A stretch of 38,141 bases of DNA from Phenylobacterium sp. (lineage in GTDB: Bacteria > Pseudomonadota > Alphaproteobacteria > Caulobacterales > Caulobacteraceae), in contig NZ_JAQGIZ010000159.1 in assembly GCF_028290885.1 (NCBI RefSeq), forward strand, positions 1 to 38,141, read 5' to 3'. The position numbers and the translations under genes were made by a program. Below are positions 25,980 through 36,915 of the stretch, in pieces. Position 1 is the stretch's first letter. Every line of letters begins with the position of its first letter. The notes under the pieces are model-generated. The model saw only the letters and a program-made list of their open reading frames with translations, made no database searches and had not been told where the DNA came from.

Positions 25980-27143
25980 ATGCCGCTCACCGTGCGCCTT
26001 GGCCTATTCTACGGGGCGATCTTCATCGGCACGGGGGTCAGCTCGCCCTATCTGCCGGTGTGGTTCGCTCACCATGGCCTGTCGGGCAGCCGGATCGGGC
26101 TGATCCTGTCGCTGCCGATGCTGGCCCGGGCCTTCACCGCCCCTCTGCTGGCCGTCTGGGCCGACAGTTTCAAGCTTCGGCGCACGGCGCTGCTGATCCT
26201 CGCCGCGGCGGTGACCGTGGCCTACGCCCTGATGGCGCTGCCGGGCGGGTTCGCCTGGTGGACAGTGGTCTGGTTTGCGGCCTCGTCGATGTATTCGACG
26301 CTTTCGCCCCTGGCCGACGTGATCACGCTGCGGCGAGCCAGGACCGACGGGTTCAACTTCGGCTGGCCGCGGGGGATCGGGTCAGCGGCCTTCATCGTCG
26401 GCAACCTCGGGATGGGCGCGATCCTGACCCGCGGATCGCCGGAGGTGGTGCTCGTCTGGATGGTCGCCGCCACGGCCCTGACCGCCGTCGCCGCGCGCTT
26501 CCTGCTGCCGCCCGATCCGGTGCACGACGAGGGCCATGTGGCGGCGCTTTCCGACCGGATGGGCGGCCTCACCGACCTGTTGCGCGATCCGGTGTTCATG
26601 ACCGCGGTGGTCTCTGCCGGCCTGATCCAATCGGCGCACGCGTTCTACTACGGCTTCTCGACGCTGGCCTGGAAGCGGCAAGGGATCGCGGAGGACATGA
26701 CCGGCGTGTTGTGGGCCACCGGCGTCACTGCCGAGATCGCCTTCATGTGGTTCCTGGAGCCCTGGCGGCGGCGGGTCGGACCGCGCAATCTGCTGATGCT
26801 GGGCGGCATCGCCGCCGTGGCGCGGTGGAGCGCGCTGGCGTTCTCGCCGCCGCTCTGGGCGCTCTTCCCGCTGCAGGCGCTGCACGCGCTCAGCTACGCA
26901 GCGACCTTCCTGGCCTCTCTTCAGTTGGTCGAGCGGCTCTCGACGCCTCGCAACGCCTCGGCCGCCCAGTCCCTCAACTCCGCGCTTTCCGGCGGCGTGC
27001 TCTCCGGCGTCGCCACGATCCTGTCAGGCTGGCTGTTCGACCGCACCGGCGCGCACGGCTATCTGCTGATGTCGGCCATGTGCTTCATCGGTCTCGTGGG
27101 CGCGATGCGGCTCTACGGCGTCCGCCGGCTCGACCCGACCTGA
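25980..27143 (+). CDS. MFS transporter, HcaT/LacY-like (MFS_1-like)
   Basis: A 387-residue permease with twelve hydrophobic segments. The opening RLGLFYGAIFIGTGVSSPYLPVWFAHHG, the FNFGWPRGIGSAAFIVGNLG segment and the RNASAAQSLNSALSGGVLSG helix are as in the HcaT (phenylpropionate) family. Divergent from the aminotransferase (82 bp apart), so the importer may share regulation with the aminotransferase-amidase unit. Start ATG at 25980 follows AAGGGCGAG. Substrate unknown. Confidence 0.88.
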   Translation: MPLTVRLGLFYGAIFIGTGVSSPYLPVWFAHHGLSGSRIGLILSLPMLARAFTAPLLAVWADSFKLRRTALLILAAAVTVAYALMALPGGFAWWTVVWFAASSMYSTLSPLADVITLRRARTDGFNFGWPRGIGSAAFIVGNLGMGAILTRGSPEVVLVWMVAATALTAVAARFLLPPDPVHDEGHVAALSDRMGGLTDLLRDPVFMTAVVSAGLIQSAHAFYYGFSTLAWKRQGIAEDMTGVLWATGVTAEIAFMWFLEPWRRRVGPRNLLMLGGIAAVARWSALAFSPPLWALFPLQALHALSYAATFLASLQLVERLSTPRNASAAQSLNSALSGGVLSGVATILSGWLFDRTGAHGYLLMSAMCFIGLVGAMRLYGVRRLDPT

Positions 27144-27228
27144 GGGCGGCAAGCCTCCGCGCCTGACCCAAGGACAGCCTTGCATCCCTGGGCGAGGCGG
27201 GAATGATGCGCCGGAGCGGAGGCCGCCC
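27144..27228 (+). repeat. Inverted repeat covering the ribosome-binding site of the MDR gene
   Basis: GGGCGGC-aa-GCCTCCGC (27144-27160) pairs with GCGGAGGCCGCCC (27216-27228): two stacked stems of 8 and 7 bp, sharing two bases of the right arm, with a small bulge. The right arm contains the GGAGG ribosome-binding site and ends at the ATG. A second hairpin CAAGG-ACAG-CCTTG (27169-27182) lies in the loop. It also begins right after the MFS stop (27143), so it could instead work as a terminator, although no T-tract follows. Confidence 0.6.
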
Positions 27229-28245
27229 ATGCGCGCACTGAAGGTCGAGGCCCCCTGGGGGCTGGACGCCATCGAAGTCGTCGAGGTCCCCGATCCCGCA
27301 CCGGGTCCTGGCGAGGTGCTGGTGCGGATGCGGGCGGTGTCGCTCAACTACCGCGACCTGCTGATGGTGGGCGGCATCTACGGGAGAGGCTCCGGCCAGG
27401 CCGGCGCGATCACCCCCTTCTCGGACGGCTGCGGCGTGGTGGAGGCGGTCGGACCTGGCGTCAGCCGGGTGAAGCCCGGCGACCGCGTCTCGACGCTGTT
27501 CTTCCAGAACTGGGTCTCAGGGCCGCCGACGCAGGAGAAGCTCTCGTCGTCGCTGGGCTTCCCGATCCCGGGCGCCGGACGCGAACTGGCGGTGTTCAGC
27601 CAGGAGGGCGTCTCCAAGGTTCCCGACTTCCTCAGCGACCAGCAGGTCTCGACCCTGCCGTGCGCGGCGCTCACCGCCTGGCGGACTCTGTTCGAGGATA
27701 GCCGCCTGCAGCCGGGCGACACGGTCGTCTTGCAGGGAACCGGCGGGGTATCGATCTTCGGCCTGCAGTTCGCCCACGCGGCCGGTTACCGGACGATCAT
27801 CACCTCGTCGTCCGACGAGAAGCTCGAGCGCGCCAGGGGATTCGGCGCGGACCACACGATCAACTACCGCAAGGTCCCCGAATGGGGCCGGGCGGTCCGC
27901 GACGCCACCGGTGGCCGGGGCGCCGATTTCATCCTGGAGGTGGGCGGCGGCGGCACCATCGAGCAGAGCGTGCGGGCGGTCCGGGTCGCCGGTCACATCG
28001 CGGTGGTCGGCGTGGTCGCGGGGCCCGGCGCGGGCTTCAATCCCGCCTCGCTGATCGGCAACTCCGCCAAGCTGCAGGGCGTCTCGGTGGGCTCGCGCGA
28101 CATGTACGAAGCCATGTGCGAGGCGATCGCGCTCAAGGACATCCGCCCGGTCGTCGACAAGGTATTTCCCTGGACGGAGGCCAAGGCCGCCTTCACCGCC
28201 ATGCAGGGCGGCGAGCATTTCGGGAAGATCGTGCTGGAATTCTGA
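27229..28245 (+). CDS. Zinc-free MDR (quinone-type) alcohol dehydrogenase
   Basis: A 338-residue NAD(P)H-dependent oxidoreductase of the medium-chain family. Seen: N-terminal LNYRDLLM and FSDGCGVVEAVG, and a Rossmann turn GTGGVSIFGLQ near residues 170-180, where the more usual AGAGGVG is changed. The four structural zinc cysteines are absent, so it belongs to the zinc-independent quinone-oxidoreductase-like group. Substrate not predictable. ATG at 27229 directly follows the right arm of a long inverted repeat, which may limit translation. The gene converges with cysNC. Confidence 0.9.
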   Translation: MRALKVEAPWGLDAIEVVEVPDPAPGPGEVLVRMRAVSLNYRDLLMVGGIYGRGSGQAGAITPFSDGCGVVEAVGPGVSRVKPGDRVSTLFFQNWVSGPPTQEKLSSSLGFPIPGAGRELAVFSQEGVSKVPDFLSDQQVSTLPCAALTAWRTLFEDSRLQPGDTVVLQGTGGVSIFGLQFAHAAGYRTIITSSSDEKLERARGFGADHTINYRKVPEWGRAVRDATGGRGADFILEVGGGGTIEQSVRAVRVAGHIAVVGVVAGPGAGFNPASLIGNSAKLQGVSVGSRDMYEAMCEAIALKDIRPVVDKVFPWTEAKAAFTAMQGGEHFGKIVLEF

Positions 28246-28289
28246 TCGGCGCGTAGGCTCGACGGGAAAGGGAAGATGACCCCCAGACT

Positions 28290-30197
28290 TCAGATTCCCG
28301 GATCGAAAGCCCCGCCTTCCAGCCAGTCGAAGATCCGCTCGGCGGCCTCCGCGGCGGAGAGGCGGGTGGTGTCGATGCGGATTTCGGGGTCTTCCGGCGG
28401 CTCGTAGGGTGAATCGACGCCGGTGAAGTTCTTCAACTCGCCGGCGCGGGCCTTCTTGTAGAGGCCCTTGACGTCGCGCTTCTCGGCCTCGGCCAGCGGG
28501 GTGTCGATGAACACCTCGACGAACTCGCGCTCGCCCATCAGTTCGCGGGCCATCTGCCGCTCGGCGCGGAACGGCGAGATGAACGAGACCAGCACGATCA
28601 GGCCGGCGTCGACCATCAGCTTGGCGACCTCGGCCACGCGGCGGATGTTCTCCACGCGGTCGGCCTCGGTGAAGCCCAGGTCCTTGTTCAGCCCGTGGCG
28701 GACGTTGTCGCCGTCCAGCAGGTAGGTGTGGCGGCCCTCCACGGCGAGGCGCTTTTCCACGAGGTTGGCGATGGTCGACTTGCCGGCGCCCGAGAGGCCC
28801 GTCAGCCAGACGACGCGGGCCTTCTGGCCTTTGCTCGCGGCGCGCGCGGCCTTGTCCACGTCCAGCGCCTGCCAGTGGATGTTCTGGCTGCGGCGCAGCG
28901 CGAAATGTAGCAGCCCTGCGCCCACCGTGCGGTTCGATATCCGGTCGATCAGGATGAAGCCGCCGAGGTCGTGGTTCTCCGCATACGGATCGAAGGCGAT
29001 GGGCGCGTCGAGCAGCAGGTTGCAGACCCCGATCTCGTTCAGCTCCAGCCGGCGCGCGGCGAGGTGCTCCAGCGTGTTGACGTAGACCTTGTACTTGGGC
29101 TCGGCGACCTGGGCGGCGACCGTGCGGGCCCCGAGCTTCATCAGGTAGGGGCGGCCGGGCAGCATGGCCTCGTCGTCGAACCAGACGATCGTCGCCTCGA
29201 ACTGGTCGGCGACGGCGGGCGGGCTCCCGGCCGCGGCCAGGACGTCGCCGCGGCTGACGTCGATCTCGTCGGCGAGGGTGAGCGTCACCGACTGGCCCGC
29301 CACCGCTTCCGGCAGGTCGCCGCCGAGCGTGACGATGCGCTCCACCGTGCTCTCGCGGCCCGACGGCAGGGCCTTGATCCTGTCGCCCGGCCGGATGACG
29401 CCGGAGGAGACCATGCCCGCGAAGCCGCGGAAGTCGTGGTTCGGGCGGTTCACCCACTGCACCGGCATGCGGAACGGCTTTTCGCGCAGGTCGTCCTCGA
29501 CCGGCGCGTCCTCCAGCCAGCGCATCAGCGGCGGGCCGGAATACCAGGGCGAGTTGGCGCTGGGCTCGGTGATGTTGTCGCCGCGCAGCGCCGACATCGG
29601 GATGGCGGTGAAGGCGCTGATCCCAATTTGATCGGCAAAGGCGCTATAGGCCCCGACAATCTCGTCGAAGCGATCCTGGCTCCAGTCCACCAGGTCCATC
29701 TTGTTGATCGCCAGCACCACGTGGCGGATGCCGAGCAGGCTCACGAGGTAGCTGTGCCGCCGCGTCTGGGTGAGCACGCCCTTCCGGGCGTCGATCAGGA
29801 TCACCGCGGCGTCGGCGGTGGAGGCGCCGGTGACCATGTTGCGGGTGTACTGCTCGTGGCCGGGCGTATCGGCGACGATGAACTTGCGCTTGTCAGTGGA
29901 GAAGAACCGGTAGGCGACGTCGATGGTGATGCCCTGCTCGCGTTCGGCTGCCAGGCCGTCGACCAGCAGGGCGAAGTCGATCTCACCGCCCTGGGTGCCG
30001 ACCTTCTTGGAGTCGGCTTCAAGGGCCGCGAGCTGGTCCTCGAAGATCATCTTGGAGTCGTAGAGCAGGCGACCGATCAGCGTCGACTTGCCGTCGTCCA
30101 CCGAACCACAGGTCAGGAACCTGAGCAGGCTCTTATGTTGGTGGGCGTGGAGGTAGGCCTCGATATCCTCGGCGATGAGCTCGGACACGTGGGCCAT
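28290..30197 (-). CDS. cysNC: Bifunctional sulfate adenylyltransferase subunit 1 / adenylylsulfate kinase
   Basis: A 635-residue fusion. CysN part (1-450): GTPase with G1 GSVDDGKST (31-39), G3 DTPGH (110-114) and G4 NKMD (165-168), followed by beta-barrel domains; it drives the formation of APS by CysD. CysC part (about 455-635): P-loop GLSGAGKST (467-475), [15 protein letters not shown] (495-509), and the phospho-accepting S541 in FISPFRAE; it makes PAPS. Such fusions are common in alphaproteobacteria (NodQ-like). The start ATG at 30197 ([16 protein letters not shown]) is typical. cysD precedes it, but 130 bp apart because of an inverted repeat. Confidence 0.97.
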   Translation of the reverse strand: MAHVSELIAEDIEAYLHAHQHKSLLRFLTCGSVDDGKSTLIGRLLYDSKMIFEDQLAALEADSKKVGTQGGEIDFALLVDGLAAEREQGITIDVAYRFFSTDKRKFIVADTPGHEQYTRNMVTGASTADAAVILIDARKGVLTQTRRHSYLVSLLGIRHVVLAINKMDLVDWSQDRFDEIVGAYSAFADQIGISAFTAIPMSALRGDNITEPSANSPWYSGPPLMRWLEDAPVEDDLREKPFRMPVQWVNRPNHDFRGFAGMVSSGVIRPGDRIKALPSGRESTVERIVTLGGDLPEAVAGQSVTLTLADEIDVSRGDVLAAAGSPPAVADQFEATIVWFDDEAMLPGRPYLMKLGARTVAAQVAEPKYKVYVNTLEHLAARRLELNEIGVCNLLLDAPIAFDPYAENHDLGGFILIDRISNRTVGAGLLHFALRRSQNIHWQALDVDKAARAASKGQKARVVWLTGLSGAGKSTIANLVEKRLAVEGRHTYLLDGDNVRHGLNKDLGFTEADRVENIRRVAEVAKLMVDAGLIVLVSFISPFRAERQMARELMGEREFVEVFIDTPLAEAEKRDVKGLYKKARAGELKNFTGVDSPYEPPEDPEIRIDTTRLSAAEAAERIFDWLEGGAFDPGI

Positions 30198-30217
30198 CAG
30201 AAGCGCGCCCTTACCAA

Positions 30218-30310
30218 CCGCTCATTCCCGCGAAGGCGGGAACCTAAGCGGACTTTCGGCGCGCGAGCGGTTGACTCAGCTTGGGTCCCCGCCTTCGCGG
30301 GGATGAGCGG
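30218..30310. repeat. 32-bp inverted repeat between cysD and cysNC
   Basis: Left arm 30218-30249 and right arm 30279-30310 are reverse complements at 29 of 32 positions, around a 29-bp spacer. Each arm is itself a hairpin (CCCGCGAAGGCGGG on the left, CCCCGCCTTCGCGGGG on the right). This type, with the core CATTCCCGCGAAGGCGGG, is a frequent intergenic palindrome in alphaproteobacteria (from memory). Sitting inside an expected operon it may cause partial termination or RNA processing. Confidence 0.8.
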
Positions 30311-30327
30311 AAGGGAGGCGTGAGCCA

Positions 30328-31278
30328 CTAGAAATAACCCTCCTGCTTCTTCTTCTCCATGGAGGCGGCCTGGTCGTGGTCGATGACGCGGCCCTGGCGC
30401 TCGGACGTGGTGGCGAGCAGCATCTCCTGGATGATTTCGGGCAGGGTCGCGGCCGTGCTCTCGATGGCGCCGGTCAGCGGGTAGTCGCCCTGGGTGCGGA
30501 AGCGGATCGAGCGCAGCTGCGGCACCTCGCCGGGCTTGAGCCTCATCCGCTCGTCGTCGACCATGATCAGGTTGCCGTCGCGCTCCACCACCGGCCGCTC
30601 GGCGGCGAAGTAGAGCGGCACGATCGGAATGTCCTCAAGGTAGATGTATTGCCAGATGTCGAGCTCGGTCCAATTGGAGATCGGGAAGGCGCGGAAGTTC
30701 TCGCCCGGCCCCTTTCGCGTGTTGTAGAGCCGCCAGAGTTCGGGGCGCTGCATCTTGGGATCCCAGCGGTGCTGGGCCGAGCGGAACGACAGGATGCGCT
30801 CCTTGGCGCGGGACTTCTCTTCGTCGCGCCGGCCGCCGCCGAAGGCCGCGTCGAAGCCGTACTTGTCGATCGCCTGCTTCAGGCCCTCGGTCTTCCAGAG
30901 GTCGGTGTGCAGGGAGCCGTGGTCGAAGGGGTTGATGCCGCGCGCCTCGGCCTCCGGATTGCGGTGGACGATCAGCTCCATCCCGGTCTCGCGGGCCATC
31001 CGCTCGCGCATCTCGTACATCGCGCGGAACTTCCAGGTGGTGTCCACGTGCAGCAGTGGGAAGGGCGGCTTGGCGGGATAGAAGGCCTTCATCGCCAGCC
31101 GCAGCATCACCGCGGAGTCCTTGCCGATAGAATAGAGCATCACCGGGCGCTCGCACTCGGCGACCACCTCGCGGAAGATGTGGATGCTCTCGGCCTCGAG
31201 GCGCTGCAGGTGGGTGAGCATGGGGGCGGAGAGGCGGCTTCCAGCGGCTATGGGGTCAGGCGCGAGGCGGGCGTCCAT
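30328..31278 (-). CDS. cysD: Sulfate adenylyltransferase subunit 2
   Basis: 316 residues. ATP-sulfurylase catalytic subunit that, with CysN, turns sulfate and ATP into APS, the first step of assimilatory sulfate use. Seen: PP-loop SIGKDS (50-55), [12 protein letters not shown], the loop [25 protein letters not shown], and the TGAIESTA C-terminal segment, all family hallmarks. ATG at 31278 gives a 19-residue extension compared with E. coli; the Met at residue 20 (before [14 protein letters not shown]) is the alternative start. Same strand as cysNC, the expected operon order. Upstream lies one copy of a 60-bp repeat. Confidence 0.96.
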   Translation of the reverse strand: MDARLAPDPIAAGSRLSAPMLTHLQRLEAESIHIFREVVAECERPVMLYSIGKDSAVMLRLAMKAFYPAKPPFPLLHVDTTWKFRAMYEMRERMARETGMELIVHRNPEAEARGINPFDHGSLHTDLWKTEGLKQAIDKYGFDAAFGGGRRDEEKSRAKERILSFRSAQHRWDPKMQRPELWRLYNTRKGPGENFRAFPISNWTELDIWQYIYLEDIPIVPLYFAAERPVVERDGNLIMVDDERMRLKPGEVPQLRSIRFRTQGDYPLTGAIESTAATLPEIIQEMLLATTSERQGRVIDHDQAASMEKKKQEGYF

Positions 31279-31320
31279 CAGCGGACCTTACAACAAAGAT
31301 GGCAAAAGCCGCCCATGGCG
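31261..31320. repeat. 60-bp imperfect direct repeat, copy 1
   Basis: Matches 33821-33880 at 48 of 60 positions without gaps (GCGTCC-TCAGCGGACCTTAC core, then AAAGCCGCC). Copy 1 overlaps the first 18 bases of cysD (minus strand). Its end includes the perfect hairpin GCCGCC-CAT-GGCGGC (31308-31322). Confidence 0.7.
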
Positions 31321-31441
31321 GCAGTCGCGGTGACCGGGCCGGCCCGAGGGTCACTTAGAGAGGTGAGCCTTGCGGGGCAAGGCGAGCGGCCCCCAGGAAT
31401 TCTTGAGGCGCGTGCAGCGGACGTGGCTCCGGTTCGCCGGG

Positions 31442-31876
31442 TCAGAACGCGGCGCGTCGCCACACCTCGGTGCGGCAGAGCACCGAAAGGCAGCCTTCCA
31501 CGGCGAGCGCTTCGTCCGACCTGAGGCGGATCTTCGAGGCGTAGGTGCGGCCCGTCTCGGGATCGTAGATATGGCCGCTCCAGACGCGGTCGCCGGCGGG
31601 CGCGAGGCCAGGGAGCACCGGCAACCCCACGATCGGCCGGCCGCGCAGGGTGGGGTCCTGGTTGTGGATGTCCTTCAGCGGGACGCCAGCCGCGTCCGTC
31701 GGCTGGCGCAGGCGAACGATGGTTCCGCAGATCGCCTCGGGCCGGGCCGGGCAGGGCGCGACACGCACGATCCCCTTGCCGCCCTTCGTGACCCAGTCGC
31801 CGACGACGCGATCGGCGGCGGAGGCCGGCAGCGCCAGCGCTGCGGTCCCAATTGCTGCCAGGAGGGCTTGTCTCAT
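31442..31876 (-). CDS. Exported DUF2147 family protein
   Basis: About 144 residues: signal peptide (MRQALLAAIGTAALALPASA, cut before ADR), then one DUF2147 domain with VVGDWVTKGGKGIVRVAPC, ICGTIVRLRQP, DPTLRGRPIVGL, WSGHIYDPETGRTYASKI and LAVEGCLSVLCRTEVWRR, all typical. Four cysteines (VAPCPA, AICG, EGCLSVLCR) could form two disulfides in the periplasm; some family members are small beta-barrel proteins of unknown function. The start is uncertain: ATGs at 31888 and 31900 are in frame and also give a signal peptide. Divergent from the histidine kinase (132 bp). Confidence 0.88.
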   Translation of the reverse strand: MRQALLAAIGTAALALPASAADRVVGDWVTKGGKGIVRVAPCPARPEAICGTIVRLRQPTDAAGVPLKDIHNQDPTLRGRPIVGLPVLPGLAPAGDRVWSGHIYDPETGRTYASKIRLRSDEALAVEGCLSVLCRTEVWRRAAF

Positions 31877-32008
31877 CGCGCGATCCATCTCGCCAGGCAT
31901 TGGCCGAAAGATCGTCCAAGGGCCGTTAAAGAAGCCCTGCCTGGGTCCAGATTCCCGCAACGAGCGCGTTAGCGGATTGTTTGAAGCTTTCCGGCAGGCT
32001 CCAGCGCC

Positions 32009-33811
<1,803 letters not shown>

Positions 33812-34100
33812 GGGGTCAGCCGCCACGCGGGCGTCCGTCAGCGGACCTTACGGCCGAGATGACGAAAGCCGCCGAAGGGGGCTGGGCCTTGCGGCCCACG
33901 GGCAGCGCGGCTATGCGCGGTGTCGAGCTTCGATCTGGACAGCCGTCCTGCAGTCGCTCGGGGTGCTTCAAGCTGGCGCAATGCGTATCGACGCCTATAA
34001 AACCCACATAAGTTGAAACGCCCTGACTGAATTCGAGCCTAACTTCCGAATCGGCCTCGTCCCTCCCGCGAGATCGGATGGGCATTTTGGTGACCTGAAG
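33812..34100. other. Intergenic region after the histidine kinase, with repeat copy 2
   Basis: 289 bp without a supported gene. It holds copy 2 of the 60-bp repeat (33821-33880), the hairpin TGGGCC-TTGC-GGCCCA (33883-33898, 6-bp stem, no T-tract), and an AT-richer end with a TATAAA-like stretch at 33996-34001 that could be part of a promoter for the glycosyltransferase. The promoter assignment is uncertain. Confidence 0.5.
33821..33880. repeat. 60-bp imperfect direct repeat, copy 2
   Basis: Copy 2 of the repeat at 31261-31320, same orientation, 2560 bp away, 48 of 60 identical. Copy 2 keeps no coding start (the ATG-equivalent CAT on the minus strand is CGT). The two copies bracket DUF2147 and the histidine kinase. 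Confidence 0.7.
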
Positions 34101-35243
34101 ATGCGCGACGTCGTATTCACCTTCTGGCACGAGACCTGGACTGACTCGATGCAGCGTCTATTCATGACGCCGGACAGGCTGTTGCAGACTCTTCTGGTGC
34201 ACGAAGACGTCGGAAAGCTGCTGATCGCCGATCCCTTTCGAATGGGAGCAACCCAGTTCGCCAGGCGGCTGCTTGGAAGACGCCCGGTTCCGATCCCGCC
34301 GCGGCCACACGCGACCGGGGTCGTTTCTCCACTCAGGTTCCGCCGCAGGGATGGAGTAGGCGAGGCGACGCTGCGGGCGTCCTACGTCGAATACGATCGC
34401 TGGGTCAGCGCGCGGGCGCGCGATCTCGGCCTTGAGGACGCGGCGCTGATTACGACCAACCCGTTCTACGCCGCCTATGCGCCGCTGAAGTGGACACGGG
34501 CCGTGACCTACTACGCCTTCGACGACTGGGCGGCGTTCGACGACCACAGCGAGTGGTGGCCCGACTATGCTCACGCCTATGAAACGATCCGGGCGCGGGG
34601 GCATCGCGTGTGCGCGGTGTCGCAGCACCTGCTTCGACGGCTTGACCCGATTGGGCCGGGCATCGTGGTTCCAAATGGCATAACGCCATCAGAATGGCAG
34701 CAGCCGTGGAGGGCGCCGGACTGGTTGGCGACGCTCCCGCGGCCGCAGATCCTCTACTCCGGCGCCATACACGGCCGCCTCGACGTGGGTGCGGTGGCCG
34801 AGGTGGCCAAGCGCTTCCCAGGCGGCTCGGTGATCATTATCGGGCCCGTGGCCGACCCGGAGGTGGTCAGGCAGCTCCGCCTTATACCGCGCGTCCACAT
34901 CAAGCCGGCGCTGTCGGAGCGGGACCTGATCGCCGGCCTGACCCGGAGCGTCGACGTTTGCATCATGCCGCACCACCGCACGCCGCTCACGGAGTCGATG
35001 AGCCCGCTGAAGATCTATGAATACTGCGCGGCCGGGCGCCCGGTGGCGGCGACGGACATCGCGCCGGTCAGGGGCATCCACGATCACGTCGTCCTGGTCG
35101 GGGACGGCCAGTCCTTTGCCGACGGTGTCGAGCGGGCGCTGGCCATCGGGCCCATCGCCGAAGCGGACCGCCAGACCTTCCTCGCGGAGAATTCGTGGGC
35201 GAGCCGCCACGACGTGATCCTGGATCTTGCGCTCGCCGACTAG
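34101..35243 (+). CDS. GT4-type glycosyltransferase
   Basis: A 380-residue protein with the GT-B fold organisation: an N-terminal acceptor-side half (to about 195) and a C-terminal donor-side half with ILYSGAIHGRLDVGAVAEVA, the middle VVPNGITPSEW, and the E-x7-E motif in ESMSPLKIYEYCAAGRPVAAT, which binds the sugar nucleotide. Retaining GT4 enzymes build polysaccharides or glycolipids. Acceptor and donor cannot be assigned. The codon third positions include more A/T than the core genes before it. ATG at 34101 lacks a strong ribosome-binding site. It starts the probable surface-polysaccharide region. Confidence 0.85.
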   Translation: MRDVVFTFWHETWTDSMQRLFMTPDRLLQTLLVHEDVGKLLIADPFRMGATQFARRLLGRRPVPIPPRPHATGVVSPLRFRRRDGVGEATLRASYVEYDRWVSARARDLGLEDAALITTNPFYAAYAPLKWTRAVTYYAFDDWAAFDDHSEWWPDYAHAYETIRARGHRVCAVSQHLLRRLDPIGPGIVVPNGITPSEWQQPWRAPDWLATLPRPQILYSGAIHGRLDVGAVAEVAKRFPGGSVIIIGPVADPEVVRQLRLIPRVHIKPALSERDLIAGLTRSVDVCIMPHHRTPLTESMSPLKIYEYCAAGRPVAATDIAPVRGIHDHVVLVGDGQSFADGVERALAIGPIAEADRQTFLAENSWASRHDVILDLALAD

Positions 35244-35408
35244 GTCTGCACGCAGGCCGCCGCCGACCCGAGGCGCGATGTTTCGCGACGGTCACACCTC
35301 GCCGCTTGGCGAGCGCCGGCGCCATATGCAACATGACGCCCGGGAAAACGTACCGGACCTTGGAGCCAGAATACTGGCGGCGGGACGTCCCATGCCTGGG
35401 GGATTTGC

Positions 35409-36710
35409 ATGACGTCCGCGACCACGACAGCGCCTAAGGCGGCGACCGGCTACCGCTACGTGGTCGTGGGCCTGTTGGCCGTCGTCTACACCTTCAACTT
35501 CATGGATCGGCAGATCATGTCGACCCTCGCCGAGCCGATCCGCAAGGACCTCGGGCTCAGCGACACGGCGCTGGGCGCCCTGGGCGGCCTGACCTTCGCA
35601 CTGTTCTATACGACCTTCGGCATTCCGGTGGCGTGGCTGTCGGACCGCTTCAAGCGCGTCTGGATCATGGCCGCGGCCTGCGGCGTCTGGAGCCTCTTCA
35701 CCGCCGGCTGCGGCCTGGCGACGAACTTCACCCAGCTTGCTATCTCGCGGATGATGGTGGGCGTAGGCGAGGCCGGTGGGTCCCCGCCGTCCTACTCGCT
35801 GATCTCCGACTACTTCCCGGCCAAGGAGCGGGGCACCGGACTGGCGCTCTATTCGCTCGGCGTGCCGCTGGGCTCGATGCTGGGAGTGGCCCTGGGCGGA
35901 GGCGTGGCCGCCGCCTACGGCTGGCGGACGGCCTTCTTCGCAGTCGGCCTGCCGGGCGTCCTGCTGGCGCTCGTCATGCTCTTGGTGGTGCGTGAGCCGA
36001 AGCGCGGTGGGCTGGACGAAATCGCGCTCGGCGCCGATGCGCACGCGCCCGCCCCGCCGGCCTTCAAGGTGATCGCCGCCTTCGTCACCAACCGCACCCT
36101 GCTGTGCGTGGCGATCGCCTGCGGCCTTTCGGCCTTCGTCGGCTACGCCATGCTGACCTGGAACACCCCCCTGCTCATCCGGGTGAAGGGCATGACGCTG
36201 AAGGAGGTCGCGGCCTACTACAGCGTGATCCTGGGCGTGACGGGGGTGATCGGCACCTTCGGGGCCGGCTGGCTGGCGGATAAGCTGAGCCACCGGGACC
36301 GGCGCTGGTACGCATGGATCCCGGCGATCGCCTTCACCCTGACCCTTCCGGCTCTGGCGGGCCTGATCTGGGCCCCGACCTGGCCGATCGCGCTGGCGTT
36401 CATCGCGGTGCCTGCGCTGCTCAACAACATGTACCTCGCCCCGGCGCTGGCGGTGGTGCAGAACGCGGTGCCGCCCGGCCAACGGACCATGGCGGGGGCG
36501 ATCCTGCTGTTTGTCCTGAACCTGATCGGACTGGGTGGCGGGCCGATATTCCTCGGCCACGTCAGCGACCTGGCCAAGCCCAGGTACGGCGAGCACTCGC
36601 TGCTGATCGGCTATGCGGCCCTAGCCCCGGTGATCGTGATCGCCATCGTCGCCCACCTGGCGGCGGCGAGGTCCATCGCCCGCGACAAGCGGCTGGCGGC
36701 GGCGCTGTGA
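35409..36710 (+). CDS. Spinster-like MFS transporter
   Basis: A 433-residue twelve-helix permease. Seen: FNFMDRQIMSTL (helix 1, the D-R pair typical of spinster-like proteins), motif A WLSDRFKRVW, GEAGGSPPSYSLISDYFP in helix 4-5, and the second-half repeat WLADKLSHRDRRWY. Bacterial members often move organic acids or lipids; substrate unknown. It lies between two glycosyltransferases, so export of a glycan precursor is conceivable, but codon use is core-like and a link is not shown. A hairpin CTCGCC-GCTT-GGCGAG (35298-35313) lies in the 165-bp gap before it. Confidence 0.88.
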   Translation: MTSATTTAPKAATGYRYVVVGLLAVVYTFNFMDRQIMSTLAEPIRKDLGLSDTALGALGGLTFALFYTTFGIPVAWLSDRFKRVWIMAAACGVWSLFTAGCGLATNFTQLAISRMMVGVGEAGGSPPSYSLISDYFPAKERGTGLALYSLGVPLGSMLGVALGGGVAAAYGWRTAFFAVGLPGVLLALVMLLVVREPKRGGLDEIALGADAHAPAPPAFKVIAAFVTNRTLLCVAIACGLSAFVGYAMLTWNTPLLIRVKGMTLKEVAAYYSVILGVTGVIGTFGAGWLADKLSHRDRRWYAWIPAIAFTLTLPALAGLIWAPTWPIALAFIAVPALLNNMYLAPALAVVQNAVPPGQRTMAGAILLFVLNLIGLGGGPIFLGHVSDLAKPRYGEHSLLIGYAALAPVIVIAIVAHLAAARSIARDKRLAAAL

Positions 36711-36915
36711 GATAGGCGGCGACGCCGCGCGCCCACGCTAGCCGATCGTAAAATGCGCGAGACCCGAATCGCGCCAGGAAAGTCGCGAGGCGCTCTCGGG
36801 CGGTGCTGACATTTGTTCGGCATGTTTCTCGTGCTTTAGCCTCACATTATCGTCTGGGGCCGACTATGAAGAGGGCTCTTATCCGTCTATGGCGGGCGCT
36901 AGAGAGGTCGGCGGA
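36711..36915. other. AT-richer gap before the second glycosyltransferase
   Basis: About 205 bp. From about 36808 it is visibly richer in A/T (TTTGTTCGGCATGTTTC, CATTATCG), as expected of a promoter for imported DNA, but I cannot fix -35/-10 boxes. A 22-codon open frame from ATG 36866 is not supported. Confidence 0.4.

Noticed and set aside
24611..27166. 851-codon plus-strand open frame
   Set aside because: It spans the aminotransferase in antisense and the MFS gene in a wrong frame; only the long stop-free run of GC-rich DNA makes it open.
28971..30323. 450-codon plus-strand open frame over cysNC
   Set aside because: Antisense shadow of the well-defined GTPase domain; composition typical of mirror frames.
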